Positions 49,401 to 60,010 are shown, numbered from the stretch's first letter. The stretch: 64,000 nt of DNA from Desulfocurvus vexinensis DSM 17965 (GCF_000519125.1 NZ_JAEX01000007.1:108269-172268); one strand, 5' to 3'. The notes: generated by a model from the letters alone, not told the origin. A program made the numbers and translations.

Positions 49401-50404
49401 GAAAGGCTCCCCTGTCCGGAGGTGATGCGATTCAGGTGGGCGTAGGCCTTGGCCGTGGCCACGCGCCCGCGCGGGGTGCGCTTCAAAAAGCCGCACTGCA
49501 TGAGGTAGGGCTCGTAGATCTCCTCGATGGTGCGCACCTCCTCGGAGCAGGCCACGGCCAGGGTCTTCACGCCCACGGGGCCGCCCGAGTAGTGGTGGAT
49601 GAGCACGGAGAGGATCTTGCGGTCCATGGTGTCCAGGCCCGAGCCGTCCACGTCCAGACGTTCCAGGGCGGCCTCGGCGGCGGCGGCGTCCACGGTGCCG
49701 TCGCCCTCCACCAGGGCGAAATCGCGCACGCGGCGCAGCAGGCGGTTGGCGATGCGCGGGGTGCCGCGCGAGCGCCGCCCGATGACCAGGGCGCCCTCGG
49801 GCGTGAGCGGCACGCCCAGGATGGCCGCCGCGCGGGTGACGATGCGCGCCAGCTCCGCCGGGGCGTAGAACTCCAGGCGCGCGATGACCCCGAAGCGGTC
49901 GCGCAGGGGCGAGGTCAGCAGGCCGATGCGCGTGGTGGCACCCACCAGGGTGAAGGGCTCCAGGTCGATCTTCACCGTGCGCGCCCCGGGGCCCTGGCCG
50001 ATGACCAGATCGAGCTTGAAGTCCTCCATGGCCGGGTAGAGGATTTCCTCCACCGCCGGGGGCATGCGGTGGATCTCGTCGATGAACAGGATGTCGTGGC
50101 GCGACACGTTGGTCAGGATGGCCGCCAGGTCGCCGCTGCGCTCCAGCACCGGGCCCGACGTGCTGACCAGGTTGACCCCCAGCTCGCTGGCCAGGATCTG
50201 GGCCAGGGTCGTCTTGCCCAGGCCCGGGCAGCCGTAGAGCAGCGCATGGTCCATGGCCTGGCCGCGCTCCAGCGCGGCGGAGAGGAACACGCGCAAATTG
50301 GCGCGCAGCTCGTCCTGGCCGATGAATTCGTCCAGCCTGCGCGGGCGGATGCCGTCGTCGGGGCCGGGCCCGCAGGCCGGGGGGGAAACGGATGCCATGC
50401 TCAT
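49397..50404 (-). CDS. ruvB: RuvB, Holliday junction branch-migration motor
   Basis: 335 residues: [18 protein letters not shown], Walker [12 protein letters not shown], Walker [10 protein letters not shown] and the C-terminal winged helix ([18 protein letters not shown]). It forms hexamers that drive junctions with RuvA. Overlaps ruvA by 4 bp. Confidence 0.97.
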   Translation of the reverse strand: MSMASVSPPACGPGPDDGIRPRRLDEFIGQDELRANLRVFLSAALERGQAMDHALLYGCPGLGKTTLAQILASELGVNLVSTSGPVLERSGDLAAILTNVSRHDILFIDEIHRMPPAVEEILYPAMEDFKLDLVIGQGPGARTVKIDLEPFTLVGATTRIGLLTSPLRDRFGVIARLEFYAPAELARIVTRAAAILGVPLTPEGALVIGRRSRGTPRIANRLLRRVRDFALVEGDGTVDAAAAEAALERLDVDGSGLDTMDRKILSVLIHHYSGGPVGVKTLAVACSEEVRTIEEIYEPYLMQCGFLKRTPRGRVATAKAYAHLNRITSGQGSLS

Positions 50405-51012
50405 TCACGCGCCTTGGAGATGTGCCGCAGGGCGGCGCGCAGGGCGCCGGCCACGTCGAGGTCGGGTTCCGCGCCCAGGACGGTTTCGAGCACGCCCCGG
50501 GCCTGGGCTTCGTCATAGCCCAGATTGGTCAGCCCCGCCAGGGCGTCGCGGAAGACCGACGCCGCAGGCCCGGGCAGCCCCCCGGGCAGCGGCCCCGGGG
50601 CCACGCCGCCGGGTTCGAGCTTGTATTTCAACTCGATGAAGATGCGCTGGGCGCTCTTCTTGCCGATGCCCGGCACCTGCACCAGGGGCATGAAATCGTC
50701 GGCCAGGACCACCCGGCGCAGGTCGTCGGGCGAGAAGACCGAGAGCATGGCCAGGGCCGTCTTGGGCCCGAGCTTGGAGATGGACAGCAACAGGGCGAAG
50801 GTCTCGCGCTCGTCCCAGGTGGCGAAGCCGTAAAGCTCCAGGGCGTCCTCGCGCACGATGGTCTGCACGAAGAGCTCCACCTCGCCCTGGCGCGGCAGCC
50901 CGGCGGCGGCGTGCACCGTCAGGCCGACCTCGTAGCCCACCCCGCCCGGGGTCAGCACCACGCAGGAGCTTTCGGACCGGGCCACCACCGTGCCGCGCAG
51001 ATAGGCGATCAT
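50401..51012 (-). CDS. ruvA: RuvA, Holliday junction binding protein
   Basis: 203 residues with the N-terminal OB fold ([14 protein letters not shown]), the two helix-hairpin-helix motifs ([30 protein letters not shown]) and the small RuvB-contact domain at the C-terminus ([18 protein letters not shown]). It overlaps ruvC and ruvB by 4 bp each. Confidence 0.97.
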   Translation of the reverse strand: MIAYLRGTVVARSESSCVVLTPGGVGYEVGLTVHAAAGLPRQGEVELFVQTIVREDALELYGFATWDERETFALLLSISKLGPKTALAMLSVFSPDDLRRVVLADDFMPLVQVPGIGKKSAQRIFIELKYKLEPGGVAPGPLPGGLPGPAASVFRDALAGLTNLGYDEAQARGVLETVLGAEPDLDVAGALRAALRHISKARE

Positions 51013-51521
51013 GGCTGCTTTCCCGCCAGCCGGTCGAACCGGCGCTGGTTGAGGTGGCACAGGGCCACGGCCAGGGCGTCGGAGGCGTCCTCGGCCCAGC
51101 CGGGGTTCTTCATGCCCAGGGAGTGGGCGACCATCCAGGCCACCTGGCCCTTGGGCGCGTTGCCCACGCCCACAAGGTTCTTCTTGACCACCGTGGGCTC
51201 GTAGGCCGCCACGGGAATGCCCGCCACGGCCACGGCGGCGATGGCCGCCCCGCGCGCCTGCCCGAGCTTGAGCGCGCTCATGGTGTTGCGCGAGACGAAC
51301 ACGTTCTCCACGGCGGCCACGTCGGGCCCGTGGCGGGCCACCAGCTCGGCCACCCCGGCGTGGATGCGCCCCAGGCGGCGGCCCAGGTCCTTTTCCGCGC
51401 CGGTGGTGATGGTCCCGGCCTCCACGAGCATGGCCCGGCCCGACACCTCGCGCACCAGCCCGAAGCCGGTGACGCGCGAGCCGGGGTCGATGCCCAGCAC
51501 GAGCAGGCCGTTGTCCGCCAT
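51009..51521 (-). CDS. ruvC: RuvC, Holliday junction resolvase
   Basis: 170 residues. The catalytic acidic residues are visible in GIDPGSRVTG, AVENVFVSRN and the C-terminal DASDALAVALCH. It cuts junctions held by RuvAB. It is 9 bp downstream of yebC. Confidence 0.97.
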   Translation of the reverse strand: MADNGLLVLGIDPGSRVTGFGLVREVSGRAMLVEAGTITTGAEKDLGRRLGRIHAGVAELVARHGPDVAAVENVFVSRNTMSALKLGQARGAAIAAVAVAGIPVAAYEPTVVKKNLVGVGNAPKGQVAWMVAHSLGMKNPGWAEDASDALAVALCHLNQRRFDRLAGKQP

Positions 51522-51530
51522 GGCCGGGGG

Positions 51531-52280
51531 CTAGCCCTGCTCCAGCTCGGCGAACAGCTCGTCGGGCAGCTCGGCGTTGTGGAAGACGTTCTGCACGTCG
51601 TCGTTGTCTTCGAGCTTGTCGATGAGGTTCACCAGCTTGCGCCCGGTGTCCACGTCCACGTCGATGGTGTTCTGGGCGATCATGGAAATCTCGGCGGAGG
51701 AGTACTCCAGGCCTGCGTCGTCGAAGGCCTGCTGCACGGCGGCGAAATCCTCGGGGGCGCAGCGCACTTCCCAGGCCTCGCCGTCGTCCACCACGTCCTC
51801 GGCCCCGGCCTCCAGGCCGGCCTCCATGATCTGCTCCTCGCCGTACTTGGCCTTGTCGAAGTACAAGGTGCCCTTCTTGTCGAACATCCAGGCCACGCAC
51901 CCGGCCTCGCCCATGTTGCCGTTGCCTCGCGACAGGATGTGGCGGACCTCGGCCACGGTGCGGTTCTTGTTGTCCGTGGCGGCCTCGACGAGGATGGCGA
52001 TGCCCCCGGGGCCGTAGCCCTCGTACTGCACCTCGAACATTTCGCCGCCCGCCAGCTCGCCGGTGCCCTTCTTGATGGCGTTCTCGATCTTGTCCTTGGG
52101 CAGGTTCACGGCCTTGGCGGCCTGGATGGCGGCGCGCAGGCGGGGGTTCATGTCCGGGTTGCCGCCGCTCTTGGCGGCGATGATGATTTCCTTCGCGGCC
52201 TTGGTGAAGGCCTTGCCGCGCTTGGCGTCCTGGCGCCCCTTGCGGTGCTGGATGTTGGCCCATTTGCTGTGACCGGCCAT
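51531..52280 (-). CDS. yebC: YebC/TACO1 family protein
   Basis: 249 residues starting [20 protein letters not shown], the invariant family start, behind GGAGG. YebC proteins act as transcription regulators near ruvC or relieve ribosome stalling at proline runs; the latter would suit this Pro-rich proteome. First gene of a tight yebC-ruvC-ruvA-ruvB-thyX operon. Confidence 0.96.
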   Translation of the reverse strand: MAGHSKWANIQHRKGRQDAKRGKAFTKAAKEIIIAAKSGGNPDMNPRLRAAIQAAKAVNLPKDKIENAIKKGTGELAGGEMFEVQYEGYGPGGIAILVEAATDNKNRTVAEVRHILSRGNGNMGEAGCVAWMFDKKGTLYFDKAKYGEEQIMEAGLEAGAEDVVDDGEAWEVRCAPEDFAAVQQAFDDAGLEYSSAEISMIAQNTIDVDVDTGRKLVNLIDKLEDNDDVQNVFHNAELPDELFAELEQG

Positions 52281-52350
52281 GGTGTCCTCCGAATGCGCTG
52301 AATGTAGTGATATGGTTGTGCCGCGCGCCCGGGGGCGGCGCGGCGCCGGA

Positions 52351-52947
52351 TCATTCCCGGCCCAGGAAGTCCTGGCCCACGTAGAAGATTTCCTTGCTCT
52401 CCGGGCGCGAACTCTTGGGCTTGAAGGTCTTGACCTTGCCGAAGCGGGCCCGCAGGGCTTCGCGGTAGGCCTGCTCGTCGGGCCCCTGGAACACCTTGAC
52501 CACGAAGTGCCCGCCCTTTACCAAGGTCACAAGGGCCACGGCAAGGGCCTCCTCGCACAGGTTCATGGACCGGGCCTGGTCCGTGCCCTTGTGGCCCGTG
52601 GTGCTGGGCGCCATGTCGGACATGACCACATGGAACGGCCCGCGCGCGGCCAGCTCGGCCTCGAAGGCCTCCGAGCGCTGGAACACGTCTTCGCGGAAGA
52701 AGGCCACGTTGCCGGGGAAGCCCGTTTCGGTAGCCTGGATGTCCGCCGCCAGGACGAAGCCCCCGGGGCCGACCTTCTTGGCGGCCCACAGGGTCCACGA
52801 GCCGGGGGCCGCGCCCAGGTCCAGCACGGTCATGCCCGTGCGGAACAGGCCGAAGCGCTTGTCCAGCTCCTGGAGCTTGTAGACCGAGCGCGCGGGGTAG
52901 TTCTCGCGCTTGGCCCGCTCGAAATAATGGTCCCGGTACTTTTTCAT
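52351..52947 (-). CDS. rlmE: RlmE/FtsJ, 23S rRNA 2'-O-methyltransferase
   Basis: 198 residues. [19 protein letters not shown] is the family N-terminus. The SAM loop [30 protein letters not shown] and the catalytic Lys of FVVKVFQG follow. It methylates U2552 in E. coli. Alone, 70 bp downstream of yebC's start and reading toward the same side. Confidence 0.94.
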   Translation of the reverse strand: MKKYRDHYFERAKRENYPARSVYKLQELDKRFGLFRTGMTVLDLGAAPGSWTLWAAKKVGPGGFVLAADIQATETGFPGNVAFFREDVFQRSEAFEAELAARGPFHVVMSDMAPSTTGHKGTDQARSMNLCEEALAVALVTLVKGGHFVVKVFQGPDEQAYREALRARFGKVKTFKPKSSRPESKEIFYVGQDFLGRE

Positions 52948-53016
52948 GTGGTTGGCGCCCTGCGGGAAAATTTCTTGTAACAGGCGACCCCCGGGGGCCG
53001 CAACACCTGGCAGCCC

Positions 53017-54708
53017 ATGAACACACGCCCCGAACGACCGCGCATCACCACCGAGCTGGGCATGCTCCAGACGCCGCCCGACGGCCCGGCGCAATTCACC
53101 CGCGAAGGCGGGCCGGACGGGCCGGGCGGCCATGTGCTGCTGCTGGGCATAGGGCCGGACCCGGCCCAGGCGGCGGCCCTGCTGCCGCCGGGCAGGGCCG
53201 TATACGCCATGGAGGCCCCCGGGTTCAAGGCCCAGATGCCGCCCTCGTGGCACGCGGCCCTGCCCGGGCACTGGCGCCTGCTGGAGCCCGGCGACCTGGA
53301 CGAATTTCTCATCGCCGGGGCCGAGCTGTGGGTCTACCGCCCCGGGGCGCGGCTGTTCCCGTCGTTCTGGGGGCCGATTCTGGGCCGCTGCCGTTTCCTG
53401 GCCGGGCTGCGGGCCGCGCCCGCCCTGCCCGCGCCCCGGCCCTCGGTGCTCTTGCCGGGCGCCGAGGGCGACCTGCTGGTGCGCGAGCTGGCCGCCGCGC
53501 TGACCCGGGCCGGGCTGGCCGTGCGCGTGCTGCCCCCGAAGCATACGGGCGAGCTGGTGCCCGCCCTGCTGCGCCAGGAGCGCCCGGCCCTGTTCTTGTG
53601 CGTCAATTTCAGGGGCCTGGACCCCTTCGGTGAGCTGTTCCACCTGCTGGACGCCGCGCGGGTGCCGGTGTGCGTGTGGTGCGTGGACAATCCGTTCCAT
53701 CTGGTCAGCGGGCTGCGCTCGCCCTTCTGGACCCGGGTGCGGCTGGCGCTGACCGACGCGTCCTTCGCCCCGGCCCTGCGCCTGCACGGCGTGCGCGAGG
53801 TGCTGCACCTGCCCCTGGCGGCCTGCCCGGAGCTGTTCGCGCCCGGGGGGGGCGGGGGGGCGGGGGCAGGCGCCGGGGGGGGCGCCGGGGGGAGCACCGG
53901 GGGGAGCACGGATGCGGGCTGCCCGGGCGGCGGCGCGGGCGCGGGCGCAGGCACGGCCCTGGGCAGCCGCGGCGCCATGGCGCCGGACCGGGGCGTGCCC
54001 TCGGGCGTGGGCCCGGAGCCGGACCTGGGCCTGGACGGGCGGATGGTCTTCGTGGGCCGTTCGCAGTTTCCGGGGCGGGAGAAATTTTTCGCGGGCAGCG
54101 CCGTGCCGCGCTGGCAATGGGACGCGGCCCGGGCCATGCTCGGCGCGGGCGGGCGGCCCGACTACCACTGGTGGGCCGAGCGGCTGGCCATCTGGCCGCT
54201 GTGGCCCGGGGCCGAGGCCCGGCGCATCGGGGCCGGGGCCGACGCCGCCAGCCGCGAGCTGCGCGCCGCCTGCCTGGAAGCCGCCGCGCCCCTGGGCCTG
54301 ACGGTCTACGGCGACCAGGGCTGGGCCGAACGCCTGCCCGCCGGGGCCACCCTGCGCCCGCCCGTGGACTACTACACCACCCTGCCCGCCATCTACCGCC
54401 AGGCCGCCTGGACCCTCAACGCCACCAGCCTGCTGCTGCCCCACGGCCTGACCCAGCGCCATTTCGACGTCTGGGCGGCAGGCGGCCTGCTGCTCACCGA
54501 CGCCACCCCGGGCCTGTCCCTTTTCCCGGAGGAGCTAGTCCGCGAGGTCCGCTTCGCCACCCCTGCCGACCTCCCCACCCTGGCCCGCCGCCTCGCCCCC
54601 GGCACCCCCCTGCGCCACGACATACAAACCGCCTGGCGCACAGAAATCCTCACCCACCACACCTACACCCACCGCGTGGCCGCGCTGAGGGAGTGGCTGG
54701 GGGTGTAG
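53017..54708 (+). CDS. Glycosyltransferase-like protein (CgeB/GT1-like)
   Basis: 563 residues. The N-terminal half has a Rossmann-like part with [15 protein letters not shown], seen in CgeB/DUF3880-type glycosyltransferases. The C-terminal half has a GT-B tail with [31 protein letters not shown] and [16 protein letters not shown]. The two are joined by a Gly/Ala/Ser-rich linker of about 45 residues (270-315) coded by long G runs. Such proteins glycosylate flagellin or surface polymers; the target is unknown here. Confidence 0.75.
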   Translation: MNTRPERPRITTELGMLQTPPDGPAQFTREGGPDGPGGHVLLLGIGPDPAQAAALLPPGRAVYAMEAPGFKAQMPPSWHAALPGHWRLLEPGDLDEFLIAGAELWVYRPGARLFPSFWGPILGRCRFLAGLRAAPALPAPRPSVLLPGAEGDLLVRELAAALTRAGLAVRVLPPKHTGELVPALLRQERPALFLCVNFRGLDPFGELFHLLDAARVPVCVWCVDNPFHLVSGLRSPFWTRVRLALTDASFAPALRLHGVREVLHLPLAACPELFAPGGGGGAGAGAGGGAGGSTGGSTDAGCPGGGAGAGAGTALGSRGAMAPDRGVPSGVGPEPDLGLDGRMVFVGRSQFPGREKFFAGSAVPRWQWDAARAMLGAGGRPDYHWWAERLAIWPLWPGAEARRIGAGADAASRELRAACLEAAAPLGLTVYGDQGWAERLPAGATLRPPVDYYTTLPAIYRQAAWTLNATSLLLPHGLTQRHFDVWAAGGLLLTDATPGLSLFPEELVREVRFATPADLPTLARRLAPGTPLRHDIQTAWRTEILTHHTYTHRVAALREWLGV

Positions 54709-54772
54709 GTGCGAAGGGAGATGAGGAGACAATACATCAATGCATACTCCCACAGCCTAAAGGAGCCGTCTT

Positions 54773-55186
54773 ATGTTGACAGCGTTCATATCCCTATGTG
54801 CAGTCACCATTGGTGCATTTCTCCAATTCTATTTCACAAAATATCTTGAAGAAAAGCGGCACAATAGAGAGATACGAGTAAAAGCATATCTTGATTTTTG
54901 GAGTTGCGTAAGCAGATACGGGCATCACAACATCACTAAAGATCCAAGTGCGAAATCCGCTTTGGACAGCCAGACTTCTGAGACGAAATGTCGGATATGC
55001 CTCTATGGATCAGATAATGTCATTAAATCTCTTGCTTTTTTTCAAGAAATGGGTGCTCAAACTGCAACAAAAGAACAGCGTGATTCGCTAATCAACCTTA
55101 TCGCATCGATGCGCAAAGACACAATCGGGAGTAGCTCTATTGGTTCAGACGAGCTACACCTCATTCTTTTGGGACCAAGGCACTAA
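54773..55186 (+). CDS. AT-rich orphan gene, small membrane-anchored protein
   Basis: 137 residues from an ATG seven bases after AAAGGAG. The first 20 residues form a membrane segment (MLTAFISLCAVTIGAFLQFYF), followed by a basic stretch and a soluble domain with two Cys in CRICLYG. The codon use and GC are sharply different from both neighbours, showing recent arrival. I recognise no family. A strong terminator follows immediately. Confidence 0.65.
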   Translation: MLTAFISLCAVTIGAFLQFYFTKYLEEKRHNREIRVKAYLDFWSCVSRYGHHNITKDPSAKSALDSQTSETKCRICLYGSDNVIKSLAFFQEMGAQTATKEQRDSLINLIASMRKDTIGSSSIGSDELHLILLGPRH

Positions 55187-55207
55187 GCACAATAGAATTG
55201 AATATTG

Positions 55208-55241
55208 AATCCCCCGCGACGGCACACCGTCGCGGGGGATT
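55208..55241. terminator. Strong bidirectional terminator
   Basis: A perfect 15-bp stem (55208-55222 with 55227-55241) and a CACA loop lie between converging genes, with A and T tails on both sides. Confidence 0.88.
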
Positions 55242-55293
55242 TCTCATTCTTCAAGTCTACTACGCGCGACGCCACCCAACGCCGCAGCCTGCG

Positions 55294-56697
55294 CTAGCTT
55301 TGCAGGAACTCGCGGTAGGCCAGGGTTGTGGCGTAGAGGTCGGCCTTGGAGCTGATCTCGAAGGGCGAGTGCATGGAGAGCACGCCGGGGCCGAAGTCGA
55401 TGATGTCCATGCCGTAGGCCGCGAGGTATTTGGCCACCGTGCCGCCGCCGCCCAGGTCCACCCGGCCCAGCTCGGCCATCTGCCAGGGGATTCCGGCGCG
55501 GTTCAGCAGGTTGCGCAGGAAGCCCACATACTCGGCGTGGGCGTCGTTGGCGCCGACCTTGCCCCGGTGGCCGGTGAACTTGCAGAACACCGGGCCGTGG
55601 CCCAGCAGCGACGAGTTGAGCTTCTCGTGCACGTCCTGGTAGTCCGGGTCCAGGGCGCCGTGCACGTCCGCCGACACGGCGCGCGTGTTCAGGAAGATTT
55701 CCGACAGCCGCGCGCCGGGCTCCCAGGCCCGGGCCAGGTCGTCCATGCAATACTCGAAGAACAGGCTCTTGGCGCCCGTGGCGCCCTCGGAGCCGATCTC
55801 CTCCTTGTCCCAGAACAGCACCACCTGGGTGTGCTCCGGGGCCTTGGCGGCCAGCAGGGCTTCCAGGGCGGCGAAGACGCAGATGCGGTCGTCCTGGCCG
55901 TAGCCGCCGATGAGCGAGCCGTCCAGCCCCACGGGCCGCGCCGCGCCCGCCGGAACGATCTGAAGCTCGGCGGAGAACAAGTCCTCCTCCACCAGCCCGT
56001 ACTTGGCGTTGAGCATGTCCAGCACGCGGCCCTTGACGCGGTTCTTCTCGTCGGAGGCCGCGCCGTCCTTGCCCTTGGCGGCTTTCTTGGCCCGGGGCTC
56101 GTGGCCGAAAACGATGTTCAGCTTCTCGGCCTCGAAGGCGTTGGTCACGGTCTTTTCCATCTGCCCGTAGGCCAGGTGCGGCAGCAGGTCGAGCACGGTG
56201 AACACCGGGTCGCCCGCGTCCTCGCCGATGTTGACCACCACGGCCTGGCCGTCGGCGCGCACCACCACCCCGTGCAGGGCCAGGGGCCGGGCGAACCACT
56301 GGTGCTTGCGGATGCCGCCGTAGTAGTGCGTCTTGGCCAGCCCCACGCCGCATTCCTCGTAGAGCGGGTGCTGCTTGAGGTCCAGGCGCGGGGTGTCGGC
56401 GTGGGCGCCCACGAGGCGCACGCCCGCGGACAGGGGCCGCTTGCCGCGCCGGGCCAGGAACATGGTCTTGCCGCGCATGTCGCGCCAGACCATGTCGTGG
56501 CCCAGGTCGTCCTTGAATCCGGCCTTCTGCACCTTGGCGCACACATATTCGATGGTCTCGCGCTCGGTCTTGCAGGCGGAGAGGAACTCCAGGTAGCGGG
56601 CGGCCAGGGCGTCCATGGCCTTGCGGTCCTTGGGCGCGGCGTACACGTCCCAGCAGTTGCGGGTTTCGTATGTCAGGTCGGTCTTCTTCTCGGACAT
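55294..56697 (-). CDS. M18 family aminopeptidase
   Basis: 467 residues. The M18 zinc ligands are in VGAHADTPRLDLK, WDKEEIGSEGATG, SADVHGALDP and VLSMHSPFE. It is a cytosolic aminopeptidase that usually removes acidic or neutral residues as a dodecamer. The ribosome site AAGGAGA precedes the ATG. Followed downstream only by the terminator; selA lies 23 bp upstream. Confidence 0.93.
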   Translation of the reverse strand: MSEKKTDLTYETRNCWDVYAAPKDRKAMDALAARYLEFLSACKTERETIEYVCAKVQKAGFKDDLGHDMVWRDMRGKTMFLARRGKRPLSAGVRLVGAHADTPRLDLKQHPLYEECGVGLAKTHYYGGIRKHQWFARPLALHGVVVRADGQAVVVNIGEDAGDPVFTVLDLLPHLAYGQMEKTVTNAFEAEKLNIVFGHEPRAKKAAKGKDGAASDEKNRVKGRVLDMLNAKYGLVEEDLFSAELQIVPAGAARPVGLDGSLIGGYGQDDRICVFAALEALLAAKAPEHTQVVLFWDKEEIGSEGATGAKSLFFEYCMDDLARAWEPGARLSEIFLNTRAVSADVHGALDPDYQDVHEKLNSSLLGHGPVFCKFTGHRGKVGANDAHAEYVGFLRNLLNRAGIPWQMAELGRVDLGGGGTVAKYLAAYGMDIIDFGPGVLSMHSPFEISSKADLYATTLAYREFLQS

Positions 56698-56720
56698 GGG
56701 GTCTCCTTGGGGGTCGTCTG

Positions 56721-58118
56721 CTAGGGAACCAGGGCCTGCCGCAGGGCGGCGGCCACCAGGGAAATTTCGTCGTCGCCCAGGGTGCGCGGGTCGAGGCAGA
56801 AATGGTCGTCCTGGGTGCGGCCCACCAGGGGCGGGTCCGTGCCCAGCAGCCTGCGGCGCAGCTCCTCGGCCCCGGTGCCGTCAGCGGGCGCCAGGGTGAC
56901 CAGGGTGGTGGGCAGATCGCGCTCGGGGAAGGCCCCGCCGCCCACGCGCGACATGCCCGGCGCAAGGCCGACCACCGCCGCCGCGCCCAGGTCGCGGCGC
57001 AGGCGCCGCGCCAGCCGCCCGGCCCGCACGCGCAGCTCCTGCGCCGTGGCGGTGATCATGCGCAGGGTCGGCACGCGGCGCAGGGCCGCCTCGGGGTCCA
57101 GGTAGAGCCGCAGGGTGGCCTCCAGGGCCGCCAGGGTCATCTTGTCGATGCGCAGGGCGCGGTTCAGGGGGTTCTTCTTGAGCCGCGCGATCCAGCGCTC
57201 GCGGCCCACGATGATCCCGGCCTGGGGCCCGCCCAGCACCTTGTCGCCCGAGAAGGTCACCGCATCCAGCCCGGCGGCCACGGCCTGCTGCACCGTGGGC
57301 TCGCCCAGGGGCCCGCCGCCCAGCTCGGCCAGGCTGCCGCTGCCCAGGTCCTCGATGACGGGCAGGCCGTGGCGCGCGCCGATCTCGGCCAGCTCCCGCG
57401 CGCCCACCTCGCTGGTGAAGCCGATCATGCGGTAGTTGGAGCAGTGGACCTTGAGCAGCGCGGCGGTGTTCTCGGTGATGGCGCCTTCGTAGTCGCGCGG
57501 GTGGGTGCGGTTGGTGGCGCCGACCTCCACCAGGATGGCCCCCGAGCGGGCCATGACATCGGGAATGCGGAAGGAGCCGCCGATTTCCACGAGCTGCCCG
57601 CGCGAAACGACCACCTCGCGGCCCTTGGCCAGGGTGTCCAGCACGAGCATCACGGCGGCGGCGTTGTTGTTGACCACCAGGGCGGCCTCGGCCCCGGTCA
57701 GCCGCGCGAGCAGGGCCTCGACGTGACTGTAGCGGCTGCCGCGCTCGCCCGTTGCCAGCGAGAATTCCAGGTTGGAGTAGCGCGCGCAGGCGTCGGCCAC
57801 GGCGGCCATGGCCTCGGGCGCCAGGATGGAGCGGCCCAGGTTGGTGTGCACCACCACGCCCGTGGCGTTGAGCACGCGGCGGAAATGCGGGCGGCAGGCC
57901 GCGCGGGCAAAGGCCGCCAGGGCCGGACGCAGGGCGGCGGGGTCCAGGGCGGCGGGGTCGGCCACGCGGCCCTCGCGGATGTCGCGGCGCAGCGAATCCA
58001 GGAAATCCGTGACCGCCTCGCGCAGCAGCGGGCGCGGCAGGGCCGCCAGGTCCGGGGCGGCGGTCAATTCGGCCAGGGCGGCGTCCATGCTCGGCAGGCG
58101 GCGGAAGAGTTCGTGCAT
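56721..58118 (-). CDS. selA: SelA, L-seryl-tRNA(Sec) selenium transferase
   Basis: 465 residues, the usual SelA length. Landmarks: RRVLNATGVVVHTNLGRS, YSNLEFSLATGERGSR and the PLP lysine in TFSGDKVLGGPQAG. It converts Ser-tRNA(Sec) to Sec-tRNA(Sec) using selenophosphate. The ATG at 58118 (MHELFRR) has AGGA upstream. It implies selenoproteins elsewhere (formate dehydrogenase, hydrogenase); selB is not in this window. Confidence 0.95.
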   Translation of the reverse strand: MHELFRRLPSMDAALAELTAAPDLAALPRPLLREAVTDFLDSLRRDIREGRVADPAALDPAALRPALAAFARAACRPHFRRVLNATGVVVHTNLGRSILAPEAMAAVADACARYSNLEFSLATGERGSRYSHVEALLARLTGAEAALVVNNNAAAVMLVLDTLAKGREVVVSRGQLVEIGGSFRIPDVMARSGAILVEVGATNRTHPRDYEGAITENTAALLKVHCSNYRMIGFTSEVGARELAEIGARHGLPVIEDLGSGSLAELGGGPLGEPTVQQAVAAGLDAVTFSGDKVLGGPQAGIIVGRERWIARLKKNPLNRALRIDKMTLAALEATLRLYLDPEAALRRVPTLRMITATAQELRVRAGRLARRLRRDLGAAAVVGLAPGMSRVGGGAFPERDLPTTLVTLAPADGTGAEELRRRLLGTDPPLVGRTQDDHFCLDPRTLGDDEISLVAAALRQALVP

Positions 58119-58369
58119 CGGTCCTGTCCTGTTGCTCGGGTGCGGGGCGGCGCCGACCACGCGGGGCGCGGCGGGGCGGGCATCGGCGCAGCGCGGATGC
58201 TACCCTGCCCCGGCCCGCCCCGCAAGCCCAGGCGGGCCGAAAGCCCCGGGCGGGCGAAACGCGGGGCGACGCGGCGCCGGATTTTCGGCGTCCACACCGA
58301 GCGTACGCAGCACCACGAACCCAGGCGGGCCCGGGGCCGGGGCCGGGGCAGGCCGAAGGCGGCGGGTCG

Positions 58370-60010
58370 TCAGGCCGAGGGCCCGTCCTCCGGGGCCGGG
58401 AGCGGCGGCAGGGCCAGGTCCGGCCCCCGGGTGCCCAGGGCCTCGGGGCGCAGGGCGAAGAAGGCGCCCAGCAGGTACAGCGAGCCGCAGACCAGCACCG
58501 GCCCCGGGGCCCCCGCGCCGTCCCCGAGCCCGTCGGCCAGCTCCAACGCCCGGGCCAGCCCCGGCAGGGGCACGGCGCGCGGGCCCAGCAGCGCGGCGGC
58601 GGCCTCGGGCGCCAGGGCGCGCGGCACCTCGGGCAGGGCGGGCAGCCACAGCGGCCCGGCGGTCAGCCCGGCCACCAGGGGCGCCATGGCCGCCAGATCC
58701 TTGTCGGCCATGCAGGCGAAGATCACGGCGGCGGGGCGCGGCACGGCGCGGCCCACGGCCCGGGCCAGGCGCTCCAGGGCGGGCGCGTTGTGCGCGCCGT
58801 CCAGCCAGAGCTCTGCGCGCCCCGGCCCGCCCGGCACGCATTGCAGCCGCCCCGGCAGCCGTGCGGCGCCGATGGCCCGGGCGCAGGCGGCGGGGTCCGA
58901 GGCCCAGCCCCGGGCGCGGGCCAGCACCGTCCAGGCCGCCAGGGCCAGGGCCGCGTTCTCGCGCTGGTGCTCCCCGGCCATGGCCGGGGCGGGCACCCCG
59001 GCGCACGGCCCGGGGGGAGCCGCGCCGAGGACATCCGCAACGGTCATGAACGGCGCGCCGATCTCGCGGGCCCGCTCGCGCAGCACGGCCATGGCCTCGG
59101 GCGGCTGGGGTCCGCTGACGGCGGGCACGCCCGGGCGCATGGCCCCGGCCTTGTCGCGGGCGATATGCGCCAGGGTCGGCCCGAGCACGGCCATATGGTC
59201 CAGGCCCATGGGCGTGAACACCGTGAGGTCCGCATCCAGGGCGGTGGTGGCGTCGTGGGCGCCGCCCAGGCCCGCTTCCAGCACCACCGCGGCGCACCCC
59301 GCGCGGACAAAGCCCAGGGCCGCGATGGCCGTGACGCACTCGAAATAGGTCAGCTCCGGCCCGCCGGGGGTAGCCAGCACGGCGCTCCCAAGGGTCATCC
59401 AGGCCGCCTCGTCCAGCTTGCGCCCGTCCACCAGCACCCGTTCGCGCACGTCCACGAAATGCGGCGAGGCGTACAGCCCCGCGCGCAGCCCGTGGGCGCG
59501 CATGATCTCGGCCAGCATCAGCGACACCGAGCCCTTGCCGTTGGTGCCCACCACCTGCACGGCCACGGGCCGGGCCACGGCGCCAGGGCCCCGGGCCGCC
59601 CCCGGGGGTGCGGCGACCGCTGCGCCCGGCAGGGGGCGCCCCCCTTCCTGGCGCCCCGCCAGCCCCAGGGCCTCCAGGGCCGCGCGCATCCGCCCCAGGC
59701 CGAAGTCCATATGGAACATGCCCCGGGCGTCCAGATGGGCGGCGAGGTCCGCGAAACAGGCCAGGGGCGCGGGGCGGGCGGAAGCCGAGGCCGCAGGGCC
59801 GCAGGCCGCCCCGGGCGCACAGGACGCGGACGACGCGCACGGCGCGGGGGCGGCAGGCCCGCAGGTCGCGGGGTCTGCGGGGCGAGAGGCCTCAGGGCCG
59901 CAGGCCGCCCCGGGCGCACATGGTGCGCACGGCGCGGAGGCGGCGGGCTCGCGGGTCGCAGCGCCTGCCGGGCAAGGGCGCGCGGGGCGGGTGGATGCGG
60001 ATTTTCCCAT
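58370..60010 (-). CDS. folC: FolC, folylpolyglutamate/dihydrofolate synthase with repetitive N-terminal extension
   Basis: 546 residues from the ATG at 60010; the enzyme core starts near residue 86 (CFADLAAHLDARGMF, then FGLGRMRAALEALG). The ATP loop VVGTNGKGSVSLML and later AGLGGAHDATTALD and LWLDGAHNAPALE are typical. FolC normally has about 430 residues. The extra 85 N-terminal residues are Ala/Pro/Cys-rich with nine Cys and contain CAPGAACGP twice (31-39, 64-72), from a 99-bp DNA repeat. The true start could be a later GTG or CTG near the core; the extension would then be untranslated. Confidence 0.85.
   Translation of the reverse strand: MGKSASTRPARPCPAGAATREPAASAPCAPCAPGAACGPEASRPADPATCGPAAPAPCASSASCAPGAACGPAASASARPAPLACFADLAAHLDARGMFHMDFGLGRMRAALEALGLAGRQEGGRPLPGAAVAAPPGAARGPGAVARPVAVQVVGTNGKGSVSLMLAEIMRAHGLRAGLYASPHFVDVRERVLVDGRKLDEAAWMTLGSAVLATPGGPELTYFECVTAIAALGFVRAGCAAVVLEAGLGGAHDATTALDADLTVFTPMGLDHMAVLGPTLAHIARDKAGAMRPGVPAVSGPQPPEAMAVLRERAREIGAPFMTVADVLGAAPPGPCAGVPAPAMAGEHQRENAALALAAWTVLARARGWASDPAACARAIGAARLPGRLQCVPGGPGRAELWLDGAHNAPALERLARAVGRAVPRPAAVIFACMADKDLAAMAPLVAGLTAGPLWLPALPEVPRALAPEAAAALLGPRAVPLPGLARALELADGLGDGAGAPGPVLVCGSLYLLGAFFALRPEALGTRGPDLALPPLPAPEDGPSA
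59794..59920. repeat. Exact 28-bp direct repeat within a 99-bp imperfect repeat
   Basis: 59794-59821 and 59893-59920 are identical (both begin CAGGGCCGCAGGCCGCCC). The period is 99 bp, or 33 codons, so frame is kept in folC. Confidence 0.85.
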
